This document shows, one piece after another, positions 6,657 to 10,444 of a stretch of 10,444 nt of DNA; position 1 is the stretch's first letter, and each line of letters starts with the position of its first letter. A program made the translations under genes and the position numbers. The notes below the pieces were generated by a model. It saw only the letters and a program-made list of their open reading frames with translations. It did no database searches and was not told the origin of the DNA. The stretch is from CAYPZU01 sp964415395 (GTDB taxonomy: Bacteria; Chlamydiota; Chlamydiia; Chlamydiales; SM23-39): contig CAYPZU010000070.1 of NCBI GenBank assembly GCA_964415395.1, positions 1-10,444 of the forward strand. Direction: 5' to 3'.

Positions 6657-6713
6657 GACGATGCGTCTTCGGGGACCCCGAGGCGCTCGTCCCGTCCGCG
6701 AAACGGGTTTATT
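6657..6713. repeat. GC-rich double hairpin between the tRNA-like remnant and the GNAT gene
   Basis: A 35-base imperfect hairpin has outer arms GACGA (6657-6661) and TCGTC (6687-6691) and an inner stem TCGGGG/CCCCGA. It is immediately followed by CCCGT-(7)-ACGGG (6691-6707) and TTTATTT. On the plus strand the second hairpin with its T-rich tail resembles an intrinsic terminator, although no plus-strand gene precedes it here. The dense GC-rich structure in an otherwise AT-rich spot suggests a repeat element or structured RNA. Nothing coding is seen in this stretch. Confidence 0.45.
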
Positions 6714-6722
6714 TAACAATTT

Positions 6723-6802
6723 TGGGGCAACCTGGATTTGAACCAGAGACCGACGGGTTATGAGGGAGAGAGAAGCTCCTACCAACCGCTGCAATCCAGC
6801 CA
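6723..6802 (-). tRNA. tRNA-Met(CAT)-like remnant: intact 3' half, degenerate 5' half
   Basis: On the minus strand the 3' half of a tRNA is clear. It has an anticodon loop CTCATAA (6764-6758, anticodon CAT), the 3' anticodon strand CCCGT, a 5-base variable loop CGGTC, a T arm TCTGG-TTCAAAT-CCAGG (one T-G wobble), the acceptor strand TTGCCCC, and discriminator A at 6723; CCA is not encoded. The 5' half contains a D-loop-like GGTTGGTAGGAGC. However, the five bases before the anticodon loop (TCTCC) cannot pair with CCCGT. No GGGGCAA acceptor strand is present, and the spacing is several bases too long. It is therefore probably not a working tRNA. This pattern fits the 3' tRNA fragment left at one end of an integrated element. 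Confidence 0.5.
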
Positions 6803-6879
6803 TTATGACTCACACTATAAACGCCTTGTGCCAAAAATGCAAGTCATCTCAGGCGGTCATTGGTCGTTAAAGTTCCAAT

Positions 6880-7689
6880 TCATTGCACCGTTTTTGCACC
6901 GGAATTAGCCATGGTAGGCATTCCAAGGAAATCTGGCGGATTTGCTGCCTGCTCGAACTGCAAATCAAGACAATCCATTTTCTGTCCAATTTCCTCAGAG
7001 ATCTCGCAAACTATGGTGTTAATTGGGGGAGAGGGAATGCGGTTTTTGTCTTTTGTCCAAAAATAAGGAACTTTTAACTTATCAATGCAGGGTTTTTCAG
7101 CCACTTCTCCAACAAGACGAGCGAAATGCGTAACCATTAGCAACATGTTTAATTGTGCTTGGTGGCGATTAGGATTAAACGGCTTTATATGCGATAACAG
7201 CCCATCTCTGTTTACCCATTGTCGAACAAATAGATCCGATGATGTGTGGTGAGATACCTTAGATAGCATTCCGTAAAGGTCTCCTAAAGTTTGGGTTGGG
7301 TATTGCTTTTTAGCAAAGGAGATCGATTGAGATGCTGAGTATTCGCCATTTTGCACGGCAATGTATACTTTCTCATTTTCTGAAGCCTCTATAATGCAGC
7401 ATAGATCCTCTAGGATCATGCGAAGATTGTTTAAAACAGTTCGTTCATGCCCCCGCTCTAATGCATCTAGGCAGCAGCAGCAATCCGAAAGCAGATTTCG
7501 GCTCATCATCAGCAAGTGGATGTGCTTGGCATTTTCGGATATGGACTCGACTTGTAAACACTTGTCAATGACATGAGAGCTTACCTTCACAACTTCCCAT
7601 GTCTTATCCAACAGATCGCCTAAATGGGTTCCAAAGTCTTTCGAATTGTTTTCGGCTGTTTTTTTGAATTCGTTTCTCATGATAGTCAT
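6880..7689 (-). CDS. Alpha-helical protein of unknown function (DUF5677/HEPN-like features)
   Basis: This 269-residue protein appears entirely helical. A central segment reads MSRNLLSDCCCCLDALERG (about 62-80, four cysteines in a row), then a helix with R-x-x-x-E (NNLRMILEDLCCII, 87-100), then LYGMLSKVSHHTSSD (138-152). This order (helix, Arg-x3-Glu helix, then an L-S-x-x-S-H-x-S motif) resembles DUF5677-type proteins, which may be related to HEPN domains. That is a weak, pattern-level resemblance and no catalytic R-x4-6-H motif is certain. The start could be the ATG at 7689 or the one at 7680; neither has a good ribosome binding site. It lies 37 bases downstream of the nuclease-like gene on the same strand and in the same AT-rich stretch, so it may belong to the same operon and defence island. 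Confidence 0.72.
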   Translation of the reverse strand: MTIMRNEFKKTAENNSKDFGTHLGDLLDKTWEVVKVSSHVIDKCLQVESISENAKHIHLLMMSRNLLSDCCCCLDALERGHERTVLNNLRMILEDLCCIIEASENEKVYIAVQNGEYSASQSISFAKKQYPTQTLGDLYGMLSKVSHHTSSDLFVRQWVNRDGLLSHIKPFNPNRHQAQLNMLLMVTHFARLVGEVAEKPCIDKLKVPYFWTKDKNRIPSPPINTIVCEISEEIGQKMDCLDLQFEQAANPPDFLGMPTMANSGAKTVQ

Positions 7690-7726
7690 GCGATTGCAGT
7701 TTTTTCTAGGATACGTAGCTGCAGAT

Positions 7727-9361
7727 TTAGGGAGAGAGAATTTCAGCTTCTCGTAGAAGCATTTCCTTGCATCTTTCTTGAAGTTCTTTGATCTCTTCTG
7801 CGTACAAAGGGTGTATAGAGATCTTCAGTCCAGCTTTTTGCATAATACTCACAATTGCGCGTCGAGTTTCTGAAGGTGGTAATCCAGATAACTGTTTGAG
7901 AATATCATAAAGATTTACTCCCTGCTGAACAGTTAAAAGCAATAGTTCATAAGCCAAAATATCCATCCAAATCGGAGGATGGTTGAGAGGATTGCTTCGA
8001 TATTCTACGTATTCCTTCGTAGATTCAAGTTCTTGAGTGATTAATCGATCCAATTCATCGTTAAATGGCAAATTATAGAATACAATCCCCGTGAAGATCT
8101 CACCAGAAAACTGATTACTCCGCAGTCTAGCGGCCTGTTTTAGTGATTGAATAACCCCCTTTGGTTTTCCCTTGGAATTTTTTAAACGAACGTATTTTTC
8201 TATCAAAGCTTGCTTTGCTCCTGTTTTCACAGCATCATTGGCACGGCCGCTTTTGATTTCCAATATTAGTTTCGATTGGTCTGTTATAAAGACGCATAAA
8301 TCTTCATACGTATTTGGTTCGATGTGTTGGCCGAGCGCTTTTTTAGAGATCATTGGAATGTACCGCTTTTCAAAAGCATCTCCAAATTCAGTAAACAGCA
8401 TTTTCTTTTCTTCCTCGGTCATTACGGAAAGAAGATAATAATATGGAAAACTATCGGTAGAGGAAGCTAAAAGATCGTGTCTGATACATACATAACGTTG
8501 ACCAACTTTTAAAAAAGGCTTACCTCTGCATCGATTATCCAATACAAAATCCTCTTTCAATATACGCGCAACCTCATCAAGGGGAACGTGAGAACTCTTT
8601 GCTTCAACAGCTAGCATCTTAACGAGGTCTTTCACGCGGCCTTTATCAATTTCGTCCTTCAGAATATTGAAAGAAACATCAAGCTCAATTTTCGCGGGCT
8701 TAGCTACCTTTACTGCAGTGATTAACATAAACTGATAGGTTTCCCACTGTGGTATCGTATAGCCAAGGTGGTGTATAAATTGTTCATTGAAATAAGGCAC
8801 GTCATATAAATGCTTCGCTTTTGAAATAGCTGTAAAAATTTCCTCTCCGCCTCGATTTCTAGAATAATCTAAAGCAATGCCATTCAAATCTTTCTCCAAA
8901 TAGAGAAGTAACTGGTTTGTCATTAGAAAAATCTCGGCTATCGGTAACACTACGCTCTCTTGACTCCCGGCAAAGGAAAGCCCTTTTTCTGACTCGTGAA
9001 TGATATAGCAATATGCCTCTTGTGTTGTGATCGGAATGCTGAATGTCAGTAATGTATTCAAAATATACAAAGCACTGTGAGAAAATAAATAATTGATCGT
9101 TTCCTCGTTATCTAAAGGAATAATAGCTTCAATAGTTCGTTGAGAACAAAATTGCTTACGTAGATGACTCTCAGCTTCTGTCCAGGACTTGTCATGTAAT
9201 ACACTGCTGATCTCGGCTAGAGTTTGTGCCAACTCCTGCAAAGGAGCCGTTATCAATAATCTTGCCAATGCGCCTAATGCATTTTCGAAGGACAGCGGTT
9301 CTCTGTCTTGTCCTGTCAGTGTTACTACGTTGATTTTCTTAGAAGCGTTTGTGGAGGTCAT
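7727..9361 (-). CDS. hsdS-linked protein with PD-(D/E)XK nuclease-like core
   Basis: This 544-residue protein is not recognised as a named family. The first 310 or so residues are mostly helical. A nuclease-like core follows: a helix with Glu331 (EFGDAFEKRY), a strand with Asp354 (YEDLCVFI), then a strand with Glu368-x-Lys370 (KLILEIKSGR), then a helix with Gln405 and Gln409 (GVIQSLKQAARL). This order, E-(22)-D-(13)-E-x-K then a Gln-bearing helix, is the layout of PD-(D/E)XK nucleases, including NERD and restriction enzymes. The C-terminal part (about 465-544) is helical, with a possible DNA-binding segment (DILKQLSGLPPSETRRAIVSIM). The start codon directly follows the hsdS stop (TAA|ATG) with AGGG upstream, so the two are translationally coupled. 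A DNA-cleaving or DNA-protecting partner in a type I system is inferred, not shown. Confidence 0.8.
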   Translation of the reverse strand: MTSTNASKKINVVTLTGQDREPLSFENALGALARLLITAPLQELAQTLAEISSVLHDKSWTEAESHLRKQFCSQRTIEAIIPLDNEETINYLFSHSALYILNTLLTFSIPITTQEAYCYIIHESEKGLSFAGSQESVVLPIAEIFLMTNQLLLYLEKDLNGIALDYSRNRGGEEIFTAISKAKHLYDVPYFNEQFIHHLGYTIPQWETYQFMLITAVKVAKPAKIELDVSFNILKDEIDKGRVKDLVKMLAVEAKSSHVPLDEVARILKEDFVLDNRCRGKPFLKVGQRYVCIRHDLLASSTDSFPYYYLLSVMTEEEKKMLFTEFGDAFEKRYIPMISKKALGQHIEPNTYEDLCVFITDQSKLILEIKSGRANDAVKTGAKQALIEKYVRLKNSKGKPKGVIQSLKQAARLRSNQFSGEIFTGIVFYNLPFNDELDRLITQELESTKEYVEYRSNPLNHPPIWMDILAYELLLLTVQQGVNLYDILKQLSGLPPSETRRAIVSIMQKAGLKISIHPLYAEEIKELQERCKEMLLREAEILSP

Positions 9362-10444
9362 TTACTGAACCCTAATTTGTCCATTCATAAGCATGGGTAG
9401 CAACCAATCTCGAAGCTGATTCAGATACTTGGTTTCGCGAGTGTTATTGAATATCAGTTCAAACTGTGGTTCAACTATTGCGGCGAATTTTTTGACGAGA
9501 GTCAAGTCTGGAATAGTTAGATTAGTGAATTCAATGTCATTTGATACGATGGAATCAAATACAGATCCGGAAGACTTGATTTCCAAATGATGAATCAATT
9601 CTTTGGAGAGAAAAAAAAGATAAGTGTGGCTAATATGCTCTTTTGCTCGCAGTGCGTAGCAAGATTGGTTCATGGCCATTTTTGTGCCGGTCAGTACAAG
9701 GTTTCCTACAGAGCCACGAGCTGTAATGAACACGGTATTTTGATCAAAAAGCTTAGTACTGCTCTTTTTTAATCCTTCTTCAGTAATATAGTTACCCGTT
9801 GAGAGCTTAAAGATATTTCCATCTGCATCAGATGGCGTAAAAAATGGGATATTGCCATTCCAATATTCTGGCCTCTTTTTTGTTGGCGTTCCGCCACCCA
9901 ACAAGTCGGCTACAGCAAGAATATTTGAATCCTTCCATCCAAAAGGTATTTCTCGCTTCAGAATGGGATTGTACACCATTTTCCCACCAGAAGACCTGTA
10001 AGGCTTACCATTTTCGTCTGGGAAATCAAATTGCACAAACCAATAGTCATACAGGGTCTTTGCCATCGCCTCTAACTCTGCATTGATACGATTATTGAGT
10101 TCGATTTTCTGATCAAGGGCTGAGAGGACACCAACGATTTTATCTTGGTCGGCCTTATTCGGAATTTTGAATTTTAGATTGGTTAAATATTCAATGTTAA
10201 TGTTGTCTTGAATACTTCCGCTTGCAGCATTTTGGATAGCACGTTTGATATACGTAAAAACATAATGCATAAATAATTCAGAAGATTCTTCTGGATAGGC
10301 ATTAAAACCCACCACACTATCTGGAAAGCACATGGGGTATCCCAACAGTGCTGTTTCCGCGATATTGGCAGCAATAGTTATGCATAATGTATCTTTAGAC
10401 CAAAGTTTACTCTGAGCAAGGCCAAAGTCATTATAGGTAGCCGT
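9362..10444 (-). CDS. hsdS: Type I restriction-modification specificity subunit HsdS (5' end outside window)
   Basis: The frame is open to the right edge, giving 360 visible residues, so the N-terminal part lies beyond 10444. The apparent TTG start at 10345 is not needed, because upstream codons read as the first target recognition domain (SKLWSKDTLCITIAANI, then CFPDSVVGFNA). The central conserved region follows: QDKIVGVLSALDQKIELNNRIN and LEAMAKTLYDYWFVQFDFP. The second recognition domain starts at FGWKDSNI and contains LGGGTPTK...EYW.G.IPFFTPSDADG, then ITARGSVG. The C-terminal conserved stretch is LRDWLLPMLMNGQIRV. HsdS gives DNA sequence specificity to the HsdM methylase and HsdR restriction subunits; hsdM is expected just upstream, outside the window. 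The gene ends directly against the nuclease-like gene. The visible part is intact. Confidence 0.95.
   Translation of the reverse strand, partial: TATYNDFGLAQSKLWSKDTLCITIAANIAETALLGYPMCFPDSVVGFNAYPEESSELFMHYVFTYIKRAIQNAASGSIQDNINIEYLTNLKFKIPNKADQDKIVGVLSALDQKIELNNRINAELEAMAKTLYDYWFVQFDFPDENGKPYRSSGGKMVYNPILKREIPFGWKDSNILAVADLLGGGTPTKKRPEYWNGNIPFFTPSDADGNIFKLSTGNYITEEGLKKSSTKLFDQNTVFITARGSVGNLVLTGTKMAMNQSCYALRAKEHISHTYLFFLSKELIHHLEIKSSGSVFDSIVSNDIEFTNLTIPDLTLVKKFAAIVEPQFELIFNNTRETKYLNQLRDWLLPMLMNGQIRVQ

Noticed and set aside
6615..6803. Minus-strand frame of 62 codons over the tRNA-like sequence
   Set aside because: The peptide (RRSLVQIQV) is the usual false translation of a tRNA T arm.
10183..10374. 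Minus-strand frame of 63 codons inside hsdS
   Set aside because: It is a shifted frame of the hsdS recognition domain with no signature of its own.
1..10444. CRISPR array, insertion sequence or integrase gene
   Set aside because: No regularly spaced direct repeats and no transposase or recombinase motif were found in any frame.

Overview
The window reads as bacterial chromosome, most likely from an environmental chlamydia (Waddlia/Parachlamydia-like). The main pointer is a MOMP-like beta-barrel protein of the Legionella_OMP-like type that is expanded in those bacteria. A large secreted repeat protein and intergenic regions rich in hairpins fit this. The assignment is an inference; no rRNA or other firm taxonomic marker is present.

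Left part (1-6140, visibly GC-richer). On the minus strand are an FAD-dependent amine-oxidase/protoporphyrinogen-oxidase-like enzyme (its C-terminal end runs off the window), a MOMP-like outer-membrane protein, a small two-helix membrane protein with glycine-phased 7-residue repeats, and an Rrf2-family regulator. Divergent from the regulator, on the plus strand, is a RIC/ScdA/YtfE-type di-iron iron-sulfur repair protein. A perfect CAGGACA-AAAA-TGTCCTG palindrome lies between the two. This looks like a self-contained nitrosative/oxidative stress switch: the cysteine-bearing Rrf2 sensor probably controls the repair protein. Next comes a secreted protein with eight repeats of about 52 residues (STSTDGxxWS type) and a C-terminal fibronectin-like domain, followed by a terminator-like hairpin.

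Middle (6141-6805). A GNAT acetyltransferase on the minus strand is followed by a gene-free stretch of about 140 bases packed with inverted repeats. Then comes a tRNA-Met(CAT)-like sequence whose 3' half is well formed and whose 5' half does not fold. This is the pattern expected at the end of an element integrated into a tRNA gene.

Right part (6806-10444, visibly AT-richer). All genes are on the minus strand: a type I restriction-modification specificity subunit (hsdS, entering from beyond the window), directly abutted (TAA|ATG) by a 544-residue protein with a PD-(D/E)XK nuclease-like core, and then a 269-residue alpha-helical protein of unknown role. This is best read as an acquired defence island. 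The nuclease-like protein coupled to hsdS is the strongest candidate for something little described. The intact tRNA, hsdM, hsdR and any integrase would lie to the right of the window.
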